Shown in pieces: positions 1 to 11,467 of a stretch of DNA of 64,000 nt (positions are counted from its first letter, which is position 1; every line of letters starts with the position of its first letter). Under the pieces are notes generated by a model. It ran no database searches. It was given only the letters and a program-made list of their open reading frames with translations, and was not told the origin of the DNA. Source of the stretch: Calliopum simillimum (taxonomy: Eukaryota > Arthropoda > Insecta > Diptera > Lauxaniidae); the NCBI GenBank assembly GCA_951812925.1, contig OX638371.1, positions 35,376,101 to 35,440,100 on the forward strand, given 5' to 3'. The position numbers were made by a program, and so were the translations under genes.

Positions 1-590
1 AATCTGGCAACATCATAATAGAGTTTGACATTTTTTAGCATAAATGTACTTACAACGTTTTGATGTACAAGTGCTATTTGTTTTGTTTACAGTGAGTGAA
101 GAAAATCAACTTGGCGAGCCTTTTTTGAGCGATTAATAAATAATGGGGTATCCAACGAGAACAAATTTTTATTTACAACTAATTTAATGTACCGAGGTGG
201 AACTAATGTGCAAGGATGCCTCTACCTCACAATATGTCAAATGATGATTTTGCATTATCAGTTCACAACAACCGATTTTAGACGACCTTCACGGAATTCG
301 TCGGCGACCGAACTACGACCTCGATTGAATTCATTATACCAGCGATATTGAGGTTTTTGATGGTGCTTTATCGCCATACATAGATCTGAGTTCAACGGCA
401 CATTATTGTTGAGATGGTCTACGTCGAAAGTTGTGAAAAATAATCCAACGAAAACCTTCTTTTGAAATTTCCATTTTTTGGCCAAATTGATTTTCTTAAC
501 TCACTGTAAACAAATAGCACTTCTACATCAAAACGTTTTGAGAACGCTTATGCTAAAAAATGTCAAACTTATTTATGGTGTTGCCAGATT
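1..590. mobile_element. internally deleted mariner element with long TIRs
   Basis: The first ~95 bases are repeated in inverted orientation at about 498-590: both ends read AATCTGGCAACA inward, followed by a shared tract with TTTGACATTTTTTAGCATA and CAAAACGTTTTGATGTA. Between them lies only a fragment of a mariner transposase, so this is a non-autonomous deletion derivative. The left end coincides with the window edge and could extend further. It lies downstream of the oxidase exon at 903-1622, presumably in the next intron of that gene. Confidence 0.85.
258..485 (-). pseudogene. mariner transposase, N-terminal fragment
   Basis: The 75-codon open frame matches the N-terminal DNA-binding region of mariner transposases, notably the FNRGRSSVADEFREGR stretch near residues 53-68 that links the helix-turn-helix region to the catalytic part. 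Functional mariner transposases are about 345 residues long; here the entire DD34D catalytic domain is missing and the frame stops just after the linker. It lies between the two inverted repeats. It cannot be catalytically active. The family call is firm; the subfamily is not determined. Confidence 0.8.
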
Positions 591-902
591 TTAACTATTG
601 ACATTAGTGTTGCCAGTTCCCGAGACATAAATAGTACCCCTCGCACATTTTATTTATAAAATAACATATCGATACTTTAATTCACAATAGTTCTATATTA
701 ATTTCTATAGTCTGCATTTAATTGGGTGAACAGTTGTACTAGTGTTCTCTGTTTAAAACCCCACCACGGAACCATTACTAAAAATATATCATAATTTCAA
801 GCAAGTGGACATAGGACTATTCCTCTTTAAGGTATCGATATATTTACGGGCTTTTGTTTCATATACATAAGTATGTATTTACATCATAAATTCTTTCTTC
901 AC
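591..902. other. non-coding, presumed intron downstream of oxidase exon
   Basis: No coding potential and no multicopper oxidase C-terminal motif (HCH...H) in any frame. Around 815-842 there is a stretch resembling the terminus of the element at 58206-58937 (TAGGACTAT...GGTATCGATA), probably a solitary remnant of the same repeat family. Confidence 0.5.
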
Positions 903-1622
903 CCAGTACACCCATGCCGACAACGCGAAATGTATAGCCATGTAAATGAATTGGATGTGCCGGTGCTGTATTGCTGGATATGACGAACTCCACATATTTA
1001 AAAGCGGGGACTTCAATAACATTAGGACATGTACATTCCACTTCTCTGCAATTAATGCCGCTTGCAGCTAAACTGGATTTATTGCAAAACATGCCACCAA
1101 TACCCAAATTACGCGTTTGTAAAAGTGACACCTTTGGCGAGGTAAATTTAATGTCATCCATTTGAAAATGAAGTCCATCTATTTTGCGATAAACAGCCAT
1201 GCTGGTGTAGTATGTGCGAAATGGTTTCATCGGTGGCTCCAGTTTGCGTTCCAATGCTACAGTTTCGTCAATTGTAATGCTTCTTGGATTGTCACCGGGC
1301 CCTTCATCCATGGGATTTAATACAACACCCGCTGGTTCATATGAATATGAAACAATTCCTTTTGGTTTAACATTACGACTTGCACCTTTATAATGCAATA
1401 TCGCTTCCTGATGTAGTTGATCGGGCTCACAAAAATTATAGCCTTTTAGGCGTATCCAATAGTTGTCCAATGGCTGATTTGCGTGCACAACAAAGTCAAA
1501 ACGTTCAGCGCTATTGAATATAATTTTCTGCACAACGACCGGTTCAATGTCATTGCCATCAGATGAAATAACCACCAGATCATGTTGGTCAATTGATAAG
1601 CTAATCGGACAGCTTGCTATAC
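903..1622 (-). CDS. laccase-type multicopper oxidase, downstream exon
   Basis: Continues the exon at 3755-4645. The acceptor is CGCAG at 1627-1623, and the spliced phase recreates the conserved FNG-I-SCP junction of insect laccases. The exon covers the second cupredoxin domain and the start of the third, including SSDGNDIEPV and, near its end, HPIHLHG, one of the four copper-binding motifs. I place the donor at 902-901 (CTGG then GTGAAG); the frame stays open to 859 but that tail does not look like the family. The fourth copper motif (HCHxxxH, type 1/3 ligands) is not in this exon nor anywhere to position 1, so the last exon is beyond the left edge or lost. Laccases oxidise phenols and catecholamines using oxygen; insect members act extracellularly in cuticle tanning or iron and phenol metabolism. 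Which paralogue this is cannot be decided here. Confidence 0.88.
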
Positions 1623-1825
1623 CTGCGTTTGAGTTATAGAGAGTATTATATATGAATTGGAAAGTTAAAATTAAAAAGATATTGCACAAATAATCTTTAA
1701 ATAGTGGAAATTGTCATCATTGGCGAAGGTTTGAACCACATTTATAAAAGTAATATGAAAGATATACTGAGTGCTTAAAGGCCGGATTGAAATGTTGATT
1801 AATTTGCGTGGGTGGGATTGTATAT

Positions 1826-3459
1826 GCGACGTTTCACGTTAACTGGATCACTTGTAAACCCGAAATTTGGGTTGATAGATCTTGACGTTTGAGATTCAAA
1901 AAATTGACGACGAAATTCAAAATGGCGGCCGATAGGTGGAAAAATCAAATGTAAGGCACAAAAGACTTCCAGAAAAAAAAATACACAACTTATTGGGTCG
2001 ATTTTTGGCTCAAATCAAGCCTGAAAGATACCCTCTAAAGCAGATGCGATTGGATGACAAAATCCAAAATGGCCGTTCCAATATGGCGGTCAAAAGTTCA
2101 ATATGGGGGATTTTTTTTTTTAAAAACTTATTTGTACCAAATTTGGTACATAGTGGTTTTTTCGGTCTATGATCACTAATCCGGGGTCGGATTAACAAAA
2201 TTCAACATGGCGGTTTCAAGAAAAATTTTCATAGGTCATCCGATTTACCGAAATTTTAGTAATCAGGGGCTTTTGGGGGCGGTGATTACGAATTGCTCAG
2301 ATTTTCGGAATTCCAAATGATAGATTAAAGATAGCGGTAGGTATTTGCAAATGTGTTCCATATTTTTGATTTTCCATATTTCATTTCAAATCTGACTTCG
2401 TATTCGTAATTAACAGCTCTAAAAATTTCAGTAAAATCGGTTGATCTTTTGAAAATTTTGTCCACTATCTTGGATCCGCCATCTTGATTTTTATAAATCA
2501 GACCCTGGATTCGTGATTAGCGACCCCAAAAACTGCCATATACCAAATTTGGTACAAATTAGTTGTTTTAAAGAAAAAAGCGCAGCATACTGAATCACCC
2601 GCTCTTAAAGAGTATTCTTCAGGTTCAATTTGAGAAAAGAAAAAAAAAACGACCCAATAGGTTGCACTTCTTTTTTGGCTGTCTTTCTTGTCTTGTCAAA
2701 ATCCTTAAAAGCTGGCCAAAAGTCGATATCATTTTATTTTCGGGACGAATTTTTTTTTCCGGGGGTTTTTGGGGTCGCTGATTACGAATCTGATTTTAGA
2801 TTTTTAAAAAGAAAATGGCGGTTTCATAATGGCGGATGATTTACAAAAATATTCAACCACTGATTACGAATCTGATATTAGCTTTTTAGAAAACAAAATG
2901 GTGGACTCGAAATGACAAAAAACAACACTTACATAATTTTTTTATATCTTTCATTTTTCATAACCACTGCTAACTGATTTTGTGAAATAATTAGATTTTA
3001 AGTTAATCACATTTATCAAAAAAGTATAACACTTTGCAAGTTTTAAGTTTAGAGGTTCAATAGTACTCTATTTTGGAAAGAGATTTCATATCCAAACATT
3101 CAAATCGATCGGTTCAGTTTTACAGTAACCACACAATTTTTAAAATGATTACTTAATTTTTACTTTCAACCCACGGGATTTTGGGTCTGAGAAGCGTACT
3201 TTTGGAGAGATCACCAGAGCGTTGCAGGAATACCTGGATCCTTCTTATCGATTTTTTGAGGTCTATGAATATCAGTTAGACAAAATAGTTCATAAAAAGT
3301 TAGTATAAAATAAATTTTTTTTTCGACTTTTGGCCAGCTTTTATGAATTAAGAATTTTTGAAAGCTCTTTTCCAGGTGAACATTTTGATATCTCAAACTT
3401 CAAGATCCATGAACCCAAATTTTGAGTACACAGGTGATCTTGTTGACGTGAAACGTCCC
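1826..3459. mobile_element. 1.63-kb TIR element inside oxidase intron
   Basis: The left end (GACGTTTCACGTTAAC... then AAATTTGGGTT, GATCTTGACGTTTGAG) and the right end are inverted repeats of about 80 bases (right end read inward: GACGTTTCACGTCAAC..., AAATTTGGGTT, GATCTTGAAGTTTGAG). The interior has no transposase. It is built of diverged internal repeats such as ATTACGAATCTGA and AAAATGGCGG, which recur at 54.12-54.36 kb and 63.50-63.76 kb. AT-rich TATAT flanks may be the target duplication. It makes up most of the 2.1-kb intron between the two oxidase exons. Confidence 0.7.
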
Positions 3460-3754
3460 ATATATATGTGAATCTGGACCACAAGATAACATTAGAAGAA
3501 ATAAACATTTATGTAGAGTCTCGGAATCTGAGCTTTAGAATGTCTTGGATGCAGTGAACGTCCATTAACTGCGTTGGATCAGACACGTTAAGCAAATAAA
3601 ATAGAAAACAACCTTTGATCCAAAAAAATTTTAGACTGAACACTTGTTTCAAAAGCCATTTTGCCATTATTGGACTTGGACTACAAAATTTCAAAAATCA
3701 GACCCGAGAGAGAAGAGTAAAGTAGGAGGAAAACTTAGCAGTTACTAAACATAC
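3460..3754 (-). other. intron sequence of the oxidase gene
   Basis: Remaining upstream part of the intron, ending with the GTATGT donor at 3754-3749. Nothing else recognised. Confidence 0.7.
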
Positions 3755-4645
3755 CATTAAAAATTGCTCTAAAACGATAGCGTGCACCTTGCACCACATC
3801 AAAGTTTTCATATATTGTTGCTACCTTCAAAACGCCTGGCTTATTTCTATGTATATTTCGTCCTAAGCCATTAACTAAAATATTTTGCGGTGTTGCTTCT
3901 TCATAGCCATGAGACCAATCTTGCAGCATCATCGTATGCTCAACCAAATCGAAATCATATAAAAGTTCATGAACATTATCCGATTTCGGTTGTCGAACAA
4001 TAAAAACACCTGCCAGACCAAAAGCACGTTGATGTTCTGTATGACTATGCCACCAATTGGTACCGGCATGATCTACCTCGAAACGATATCGAAATGCCTG
4101 TCCAGGTTGTATGGGATATTGCGTTACGTGCGGTACACCATCCATGTGTGGGGTCTTACGTTGATGTATGCCATGCCAGTGTATTGTTGTCGTATCCTGC
4201 ATGCTATTGATGACATCCGCTACAACAGTGTCACCTTCACACATCTCAATTGGCATACCAATTAATTGATCATTAACGATCATGATTTCGGTTCTAACAC
4301 CATCGGCATATTTGCAATTTTTTAGTACATTCTGCATGCGTATACTGTGCGGCACTGCGTACATTTCATGGTCACCATCATTTCGTAGACGATATGCCGG
4401 ATTAAGATAATATGCACATTCTGGACCCATAGTTTCATCATTATGCACAACCATATAGTAATAACAGGTCATGCGCTGATTTGGAACACACTCACGCTTA
4501 CAAGGATGATTCTCGTAAATATCATCAATATCGTTTAAACGCTTAAATGTCGGTTCGTTTTGTGCTGGTTGGGGAAGCATATGCTTAATACGTGCGTATG
4601 CATTTATCTTGGAGCAGTTTTGTTGTGCATTTATATAGGCGAAAT
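3755..4645 (-). CDS. laccase-type multicopper oxidase, upstream exon
   Basis: Encodes the cysteine-rich leader region (HPCKREC...) and the first cupredoxin domain. Copper-binding motifs are HWHGIH (coordinates about 4181-4164) and HSH (about 4049-4041), with TPHMDGVPHVTQ between them as in insect laccases. The exon starts after an acceptor TTTCTAG (AG at 4647-4646), giving about 22 more residues than the first ATG at 4580. It ends at a strong G|GTATGT donor (3755/3754) in phase 1, matching the next exon. No signal peptide is present, so at least one upstream exon lies at higher coordinates and was not found. Together the two exons give about 537 residues of an expected 650-800. There are no stops or frameshifts, so the gene looks functional. 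Gene symbol not assigned because several insect paralogues share these motifs. Confidence 0.9.
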
Positions 4646-5373
4646 CTAGAAATATAAAATTAAAGAAATTTTAGCGTTTAAAACTTAAGCTGCTACAAAT
4701 AAATTTCTAAGTGAAAGTTTTCAAAGAAAAAAAGTTGTGAAAATTGCACTATTTTGCTTATTCTAATGTGTAGTTTAAAGTTTTTTGATTTGCTTCTCAC
4801 TGTGTCGAGAATTCAAATTAAATTAATTATATATGTAACATAATTTTTTATTGCATATATGTTTTCTGTTGAGTAAAAATTACTAAATAAAACTATTTTT
4901 TAAATCATTTGGTTACCATTTTTTTAAAAGAGATCGAAGAACAGTACACTTAAAAAATACACAACAAACCAAAACAAAAATAGACATTTTTGATGTAGTG
5001 TTCGGTGCTGAATCCAGTCTCAGAATTCCCCCATCATTTACGGCTTTTAAGATATTGTAACCTAAAAGATCAAAAACACGAAATTTAAGGTTATATATAG
5101 GGCTCACGAAATTTTTTTGCGCTTTTCTACTCAATGCATCGCTTATGAAAAATGTGGTTAAATAAAAATATATTTAAATTGGGTTCTCGACACCGTGATA
5201 TCTTATCCGAAATTACCTAATCATATCGGATACGGTTTTCAATTATTTTTGAAGTTTTGTAATAAGATATGGTAATTTTAAGCTTAAAACCCGATACGTT
5301 GTTGAAAGTAATAGTCTTGTCCTTTAAAACCCACTTTGATGTAGATTTTTGGTAGTGAGTGTTCGCTTTTTTT
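4646..5373. other. AT-rich intron or intergenic stretch
   Basis: No exon of the oxidase recognised. At about 5180-5340 a low-complexity tract resembles part of 43.54-43.62 kb (TAATAAGATA.GGTAATTT), so it is probably repeat-derived. Confidence 0.4.
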
Positions 5374-5977
5374 AAAAAACGGCAGGTGGCACTCGGGGAG
5401 TGGCCGATGATATTGGAAGCTAATGCTTATTATAAGCTAATATAATAAGCTGTCGCGCTCATAGGAGAGTCTGTATCTGAAATGTATATATCTATATATA
5501 TGAGCGCCCCTCTTGCGTTTGAAAAATTCAAAAAGCAGAAACACTTTTATATCAACTGATGTGTATATACTACATATATTATATATATATATATATATAT
5601 ATACCATGTGCGCTCGAAAATAAATAAGTGAGAAAGAGAGAGAGAGAGAGAGAGAACCCGCGCGAGCTGTCGCGCGGACATAAGAGATATCCATATGTGA
5701 AATGTATATATCTATATATATGAGCGCCCCTCTTACGTTCGAAAAATAAGTGAGAGAGAGAGAGAGAGAGCATGAGCTGGTGCGCGCAATGTTTATAAAC
5801 ATATATATATGTATACATACATATATACTGTATACTGTACTTTGTATACAGTACGTCTCTATTTTTATATGTGTGACGCATTTTCGTTGCAAACATCCGT
5901 TACACTTTTTCGTTGCATGTTTTCGCTGTTCAGACTCTGCCTCTCAAAACGTCCGATAAGGAAGCATTAGCTTCCAA
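5374..5977. repeat. dispersed GA/TA-rich repeat, copy 1
   Basis: Shares its sequence with 13871-14398. Both begin with CGGCAGGTGGCACTCGGGGA, followed by TTGGAAGCTAATGCTT, and both end with the inverted AAGCATTAGCTTCCAA. The inside contains (TA)n and (GA)n tracts and a GTATACAGTA palindrome. This copy carries an internal duplication of the block from the GACATAAGAGATATCC region to the (GA)n tract. It has no credible coding potential; the apparent ORFs are microsatellite translations. Confidence 0.75.
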
Positions 5978-6284
5978 AAAAAAAATTTTTAAATTTTGTA
6001 AAGAACGCCAGTGTGCATTATTCTCCGCGTAAGTTTTTTTTATATTACTAAAAAGGTTATTTAATCTGGGCTATCCTCAAGTTTCAACCTTTTAAAAAAA
6101 ATTGCTTTTTTCCTTGTGATCTATTGTTTTTCCAACGTTTCGTCATTCTCCGTTTCATCATTCTCAGTAGTTTTTTTTGGCACATTTCATCATTTGTTAT
6201 TTTCGCTTAAACTATTTATTTAAAAAAATAAAATCTAAAATTAAGTCTTAAAACACTTAAATAAACTTTTTAAAAATCCAACAT

Positions 6285-6970
6285 AAATTTTTAGGGTTGC
6301 CACCTGATAACTAACGAAAATCTTACATTATTTTTTGACTAAATTGAAATTTTTGGTTTCAGAAACGCTCAGATAAACTTTGTTAAAATTTTACAAAACT
6401 ATCGGTGTTGCCACCCGGTTTTTTTGTTACTTTTGCTCAGACCATTTCTTTAACAAATAAAAATTTTAATTTAGTCCATAAACTTTTCAAAAATCCAACA
6501 TAATTATTAAGGGTTGCCAGCTGGTTATTTCCGAAAATCTTATATAATTCTTACTTCTTTTGACTAAATTTAAATTTTTGGTTCCAGAACCGCTCAGATA
6601 AACTTTTCTTAAAAACTGAAAAAAAAATTTCAGGGTTGCCACCCGGTTTTTTTTTTTGTGAGTTTTGTTTAAACCAAATTTGGGTTCGATGCGTTTTTAA
6701 CGATTTAAGCGTCCATCAATTTTTAACGAATTAAACTATTGTATTATTTTTTGGTGTGTAATTATAACGGCGAACGTAAAAAAATTAAGATTTAAAATAA
6801 ATTTCCGAAAGCAACCATATGGCAACCCTTAAAGTTTATGTTGTATTTTTTAAAAGTTTATTTCAGCGTTTTGAGACTCAAATTTTATTTGAATTTTTTG
6901 TATATATTGATTAAGCGAAACTTAAAAAAAAAAACATATGGCAACCCTGAAAGCTTATGATCGTTTTTTA
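6285..6970. repeat. ~210-bp tandem repeat plus inverted relatives
   Basis: Two diverged units of roughly 210 bases (about 6285-6490 and 6490-6700) each contain GGGTTGCCA, CGAAAATCTTA, GACTAAATT and GCTCAGATAAACTTT. Shorter inverted relatives with ATGGCAACCCT occur at about 6820 and 6945. Non-coding. Confidence 0.6.
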
Positions 6971-7039
6971 AAAATGTTCCAGAGGTTCAAGTCATCATAT
7001 TCTATACTTTCAAGATACAAAATATAGGTGGGGACAAAA

Positions 7040-7965
7040 AAAGGCATTTTTCGGAAATTTACTCATATATTCTTGATCAGCGTCACTTTCTAAAGGCCGG
7101 TTTCACAATGTACAGTTAAGATATTTTTAAACTAAAGTTTACTAACGGAAGCTATGGGTATAAACTTTCCGTTAAATTATTTGGATTTCAATAAATTCCA
7201 TTTTTTAACTTATGGTTAAATATATATTGTGAATAAATAACAAATTTCCCCTTAAAATGTTTTCAAAAAATGTAAACATTTCAAATTTTTTCATATGAAT
7301 TTCAAAAAATATTTGAATTTATTTCAATCTGCCAGTTAAATTTTAACTGAAAAAATTGTGCCAGTTAAAGTTAACTGAACGTTAGAGTTTATTTTCCGTC
7401 AGTTAATAAATAACTTCACATTGAGAAAACAATTTTATTCAAACTTACAGTTAAAGTTTCAGTTAAACGTTAATTGGACATTGTGAAAACGGCCCTAAGT
7501 CTATATAGCCATGTCCGTCTGTCTGTTAAAATCATTTTAACATTTTATGGGCGCAAGATAATTTAATGGAACTTGGTACACTGCCTTCGTCGTCAAAGTT
7601 ACCTGCTCTGATTAAAAACGAGCGAAATCGGTGAACAGACACCCCTGCCACCCATACAAAAAATTAGAGCAAAAACTTCGTGGATTCGGACAATTGAGCG
7701 TGGTACCTCTTATATAAGCCAAAGTTTCAAAAGGCTATGCCGAAAGCGTTTTTTGAGATAATACAACCAAATTTCACTCAGATACTTGGAATAGTTACCA
7801 CAAGATCTGAGAAAAAACCATGTAAATTTGAACAAGAGGGCGCGGCACCCCCAAACAAGTAAAACTTTCAAAATGCATACTGCAGTGTAGGGTATTTTAT
7901 TTTTGGGCTGGCCAAAGGCAGCACCCTTACTAGAAGATACATTTATATTCGTCATCAGCAGGTCC
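7040..7965. repeat. dispersed CCATGTCCGTCTG repeat, interrupted by a MITE
   Basis: Contains ATATTCTT.ATCAGCGT and, after the nested MITE, CCATGTCCGTCTGTCTG, then the GCGCGGCACC / AGCGTTTTTTGAGATAA / CTGCAGTGTAGGGTATTT series. The same series occurs at 23.64-24.44 kb, with a fragment at 53.5 kb. It is a common kind of non-coding dispersed repeat in flies; its class is uncertain. Confidence 0.6.
7094..7495. mobile_element. 402-bp Harbinger-like MITE with TAA target duplication
   Basis: The termini are AGGCCGGTTTCACAATGTAC and, inverted, GGGCCGTTTTCACAATGTCC. The trinucleotide TAA flanks both sides (7091-7093 and 7496-7498). A 3-bp TAA/TTA duplication is the signature of PIF/Harbinger insertions. 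The host repeat is continuous across it when compared with 23.7 kb. The interior is rich in CAGTTAAAGTT-like inverted repeats and lacks an ORF. Confidence 0.72.
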
Positions 7966-9458
7966 AGTTTGATAAGAAACCGTCAATTTTTTTTTTTTTT
8001 CGTTACTGGATGTTATTGGAGTAGGTTAAGTCCTGAGAATTTCACTGGAAAAATACAACATTTTGGCTCTACATGTACATACTTATTTCAGTAGAAAATT
8101 TGGTACGTTAATTTTCTGATATGTTGTGGTAGTTGTCTATACAACTAGGGGAAGCAAAGGGCCATAATTAAAGGTTTCAATCTAATCATATTAAATTTTT
8201 TTTTTCTTTATTTTCACATGAATGATTGCTCATAACTTTTTCTAAAAAAATCACTAAAACTGAAAAAAACTTTCTTATCAATCAGGTTGCTCATACATGG
8301 CCATATCAGACCAAAATTCTTGGTAACTACATACATATGTATTTATTACACACTTTAGTGGGGTAAAGATTTAACATTGAAAATTCAATCACATAATATT
8401 TTTTTTTTTTTTGCTCATATAACATTTTGAAGGTAATATTATACCGCTGATAACACAGTGCAACAAATCGAGGAGAAAACAATCTGAGTTCGATAACTTT
8501 TTTTGAGTAATTCAGGGTCGCTGCTTCCGAATATGGCAAACTTTTTTCCTATCACGTGTGAGATCCAAATTAATCTTGATTGAAAGTGTAGAAAATGCTA
8601 TTTTCATACATATGGCGTATATCCAGAATGTAGTTTAGTTCACTTTTGTCGGCAGCATAGAAGAGCCCAGATCTTCTTTCTTAAACTATAACTTTTTCAA
8701 TTGCAGCATTATTTTCCGTTGAAGTAAAAGTAACGCAAGTGCCTTTAAACTTTTGAATGTTATTTACTATTTTTTATACCGTTTTTTATATTTTTCGATA
8801 TTCAGGAAATTTTTATCACCTAAAGTATGTTTTATATTTTTATTTGCAATCCTTTTTTTGAAGTTTACTATACAGTTATTAAGTTATAAAATCATATTTT
8901 CGAAACGGACGGTAAGTTTTTTAGAGTACTTAAGTACGTGGAGTTTTGATATGCTAATTAAAATTGTTTTGTAAATATCTCTGTTAGTACCTTAAGTACC
9001 TTCACATTTCATCAATTGCACAGTGGACATAAAAAACATTATGAAAACGGATAAGCCTGTCTTAGAATTTTCTCGATACATTTTCGTTAATACAATTACA
9101 CCGCGTGCAAGGTGTTTTTGTATATTTTTTTTTTTTAGTATTCACACTTTCCGCTCACAATCGTAACTAATTTATTCAGAAGTCTTTAGTGTCTTTTTAT
9201 AGATGTGTTCTAATGCAAATCTTAACAGATAAGATATATTAACTTTACCACGAATTTTAGATAAAAGCGAATTTTTTACACAATTGAAGAAATGAAACGG
9301 TTGTTTTGTCTTGATTGATTTTTGACTTTTTGGTTTGAACTGAGACATAACAGTTTTAATTAGTCGTATAATTTGCAAAAGATAAAGCCAATTACTGAAC
9401 GCTTTTAAATTTTACAATGCACAATGGTTTCATTTACCATATTTCGTGGCCTAAATTA
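7966..9458. other. AT-rich, no feature recognised
   Basis: Low-complexity A/T runs and short open frames without family resemblance or splice-supported structure. Confidence 0.4.
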
Positions 9459-9882
9459 TGAGGCATTGGGGTGTCCGTTATTTTCCAAGTTCATTGTTTT
9501 CAAGAAGGGACTCCTCAAAATGACGGGCTTACTGGCCAGTAATCAGATAAAAAAAGAAAAATTTCAATAGCTTTCAGAGTAGCGTGCCGCTTTTGAAATT
9601 ACTTTTTTCATACAAAAAAGTATCGGGAATAGTCTTCACTCGGTGTTTTCTATCATTTTAAGGTTTAATGAAATTATAGAAAAATTCTACAAATGAATAC
9701 TAGGGACTTTTTCCTATAAATTTTTGTTTGAAAAAAAAAATTTCAAAAGCGGCACTCTATTCTGGAAGCATTAGAAATTGTTCTTTTTTATCTTATTACT
9801 GGCCTTTTAGCCGTCATTTTGTGGGGTCCCTTCTTGAAATCAATGAACTTGGTAAACAACGGACACCCTAATGAGGCATCAC
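9459..9882. mobile_element. foldback element
   Basis: Two imperfect inverted arms of roughly 170-190 bases meet near 9665. They share GGGTGTCCGTT, TTGATTTCAAGAAGGGA-like, AAATGACGG and TTTCAAAAGCGGCA-like blocks, all read inward. No protein is encoded. Limits are approximate. Confidence 0.6.
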
Positions 9883-10064
9883 AGTACGTGGATGAAAATC
9901 GGTACAATGGTGTTTTCAAACATGCTAATTACAAATCTAAGGTCTTTATAATTCCAAATGGCGGATCCAACATAATGGCATACATTTCAAAATATCATCA
10001 GATTTACAAGGAGCGGTATTCTGATATATTGGACTTAAAGTTTTTACTATCAGAGTCTCAATCA

Positions 10065-11467
10065 GCGCACAGTGGCGACATTTCTCGTTGCAAAAATCAT
10101 AACTTCTGAACCATTTAAGATATTTTAATTCTGTTATGGATAGAAAATTTTCGTAGCTATTACAATCTCAAATTTCATTTAGATTGCATTGCAGGGTGAA
10201 AAGCAAAGTTTTGTTGAAGTTCGATTTTCTGTAAATTGCATACAGAAATTGGGCATTAAATCAAAAAACAAAAAAAACACGTGTCCAATAATTTTCAAAG
10301 ATCTATTCACCGATATAAATTTTGACTCCCTCTCACCCCCCGACGGAGGTTGGGCTGGGGAAAGTTCAAAATTTTAAATGGAAACCACGAATTTTTATTG
10401 TACGAAAATTTTGTCAGAAAAATGTTTTCTTATCCTGCCTAGATGGCGCTGTAATCGACAAAAACAAAATTTAAAATATGAAGTTTTATACTTAAAACTT
10501 CGTGAAATTAGCCTTTTTATCCATAGGTTTCGCCATAAAAGTTGCTCTTGCACAAAGGGTTGTAAATAAAAGCAAACAGTTTTTGGAGCACAAGCTTAGA
10601 AATAAACACCAATTAGTTGTGTAGCAGGTCGAGCTTCACAAAAAGCAAAGTTTTTTTTAAACTCAAACCAAAACTTTAAAACTACCCTAAAAGCAATGCA
10701 TTCAAAAAAAAATTCATAAAAAATAAAAACTATTAAAAAAACTTGATTTTTCGCTAATCAGTTTTATCAAACAAGACCATAAATGCTTAAAGTGAAAGAA
10801 AAAATCACTTTTCTCTAACCATTCGCCAAAGTGTTCAACCTAAATATGAAAAATGTTTCTCTAAAATTTAATTTTTTCGCTAACTTCAAAATTTACTCAA
10901 GTTTGAGAGGCTGTAAAAACCAAACCACTGGCCTGAATTGGTTCAAACTTTCAAATTTTTTAGCTCATAACCTTTTTCTATCTGATGGCAATATCAGATT
11001 TGTAAAAGGGACCCACTCGATATTGATTTTTGCAACGCCTTTTCGTGAAATGACGTCATGAGCCACATGTTCCATGATGAAAATCGTAATAACTCATGTG
11101 GACGCAAGCAGACGCAGCTACAATTTTTAAATTGTATTCAGTTTTAGTAGTTTGTAAGATATCTTTTTCGAACATTTTTTTGTAACTCCATTCAAAGTTG
11201 AAAAAACGGTAAAAATAGTGTTTCAGAAAAGTACAGCCACCTCATCTTGAAAAAAAAAAAAAAACAAAAAAAAAAAAAAAATTTAAAAACCCTGAAAAAC
11301 CATTGACTTTGACCAGCTCTACAAAGCGAACCATTTTTTCAAATGAATTATTATATTCTTGAGTATCAAGTATTTCTTTATCGAACTGCATCATCAGATT
11401 TGCGAATTTCCACCACACCAAAACTGATTTTTGCAACCACTTTTGAGAAATGTCGCCAGTGTGCAGC
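10065..11467. mobile_element. TIR element, ~1.4 kb, non-coding
   Basis: The left end GCGCACAGTGGCGACATTTC is repeated inverted at the right end (GAAATGTCGCCAGTGTGC), each followed inward by TTGCAAAAATCA. A third internal relative (TTTTTGCAACGCCTTTTCGTG) occurs near 11025. No transposase is recognisable. Confidence 0.5.

Noticed and set aside
3969..4265. 98-codon plus-strand ORF
   Set aside because: Antisense shadow of the oxidase exon.
5437..5896. Long minus-strand ORFs (151 and 105 codons)
   Set aside because: Translations of (TA)n, (GA)n and ATATAC microsatellites inside a dispersed repeat; the second copy at 14 kb encodes shifted frames.
9819..10109. 96-codon plus-strand ORF
   Set aside because: Its first part lies in a foldback arm and its end in another TIR; no family resemblance.
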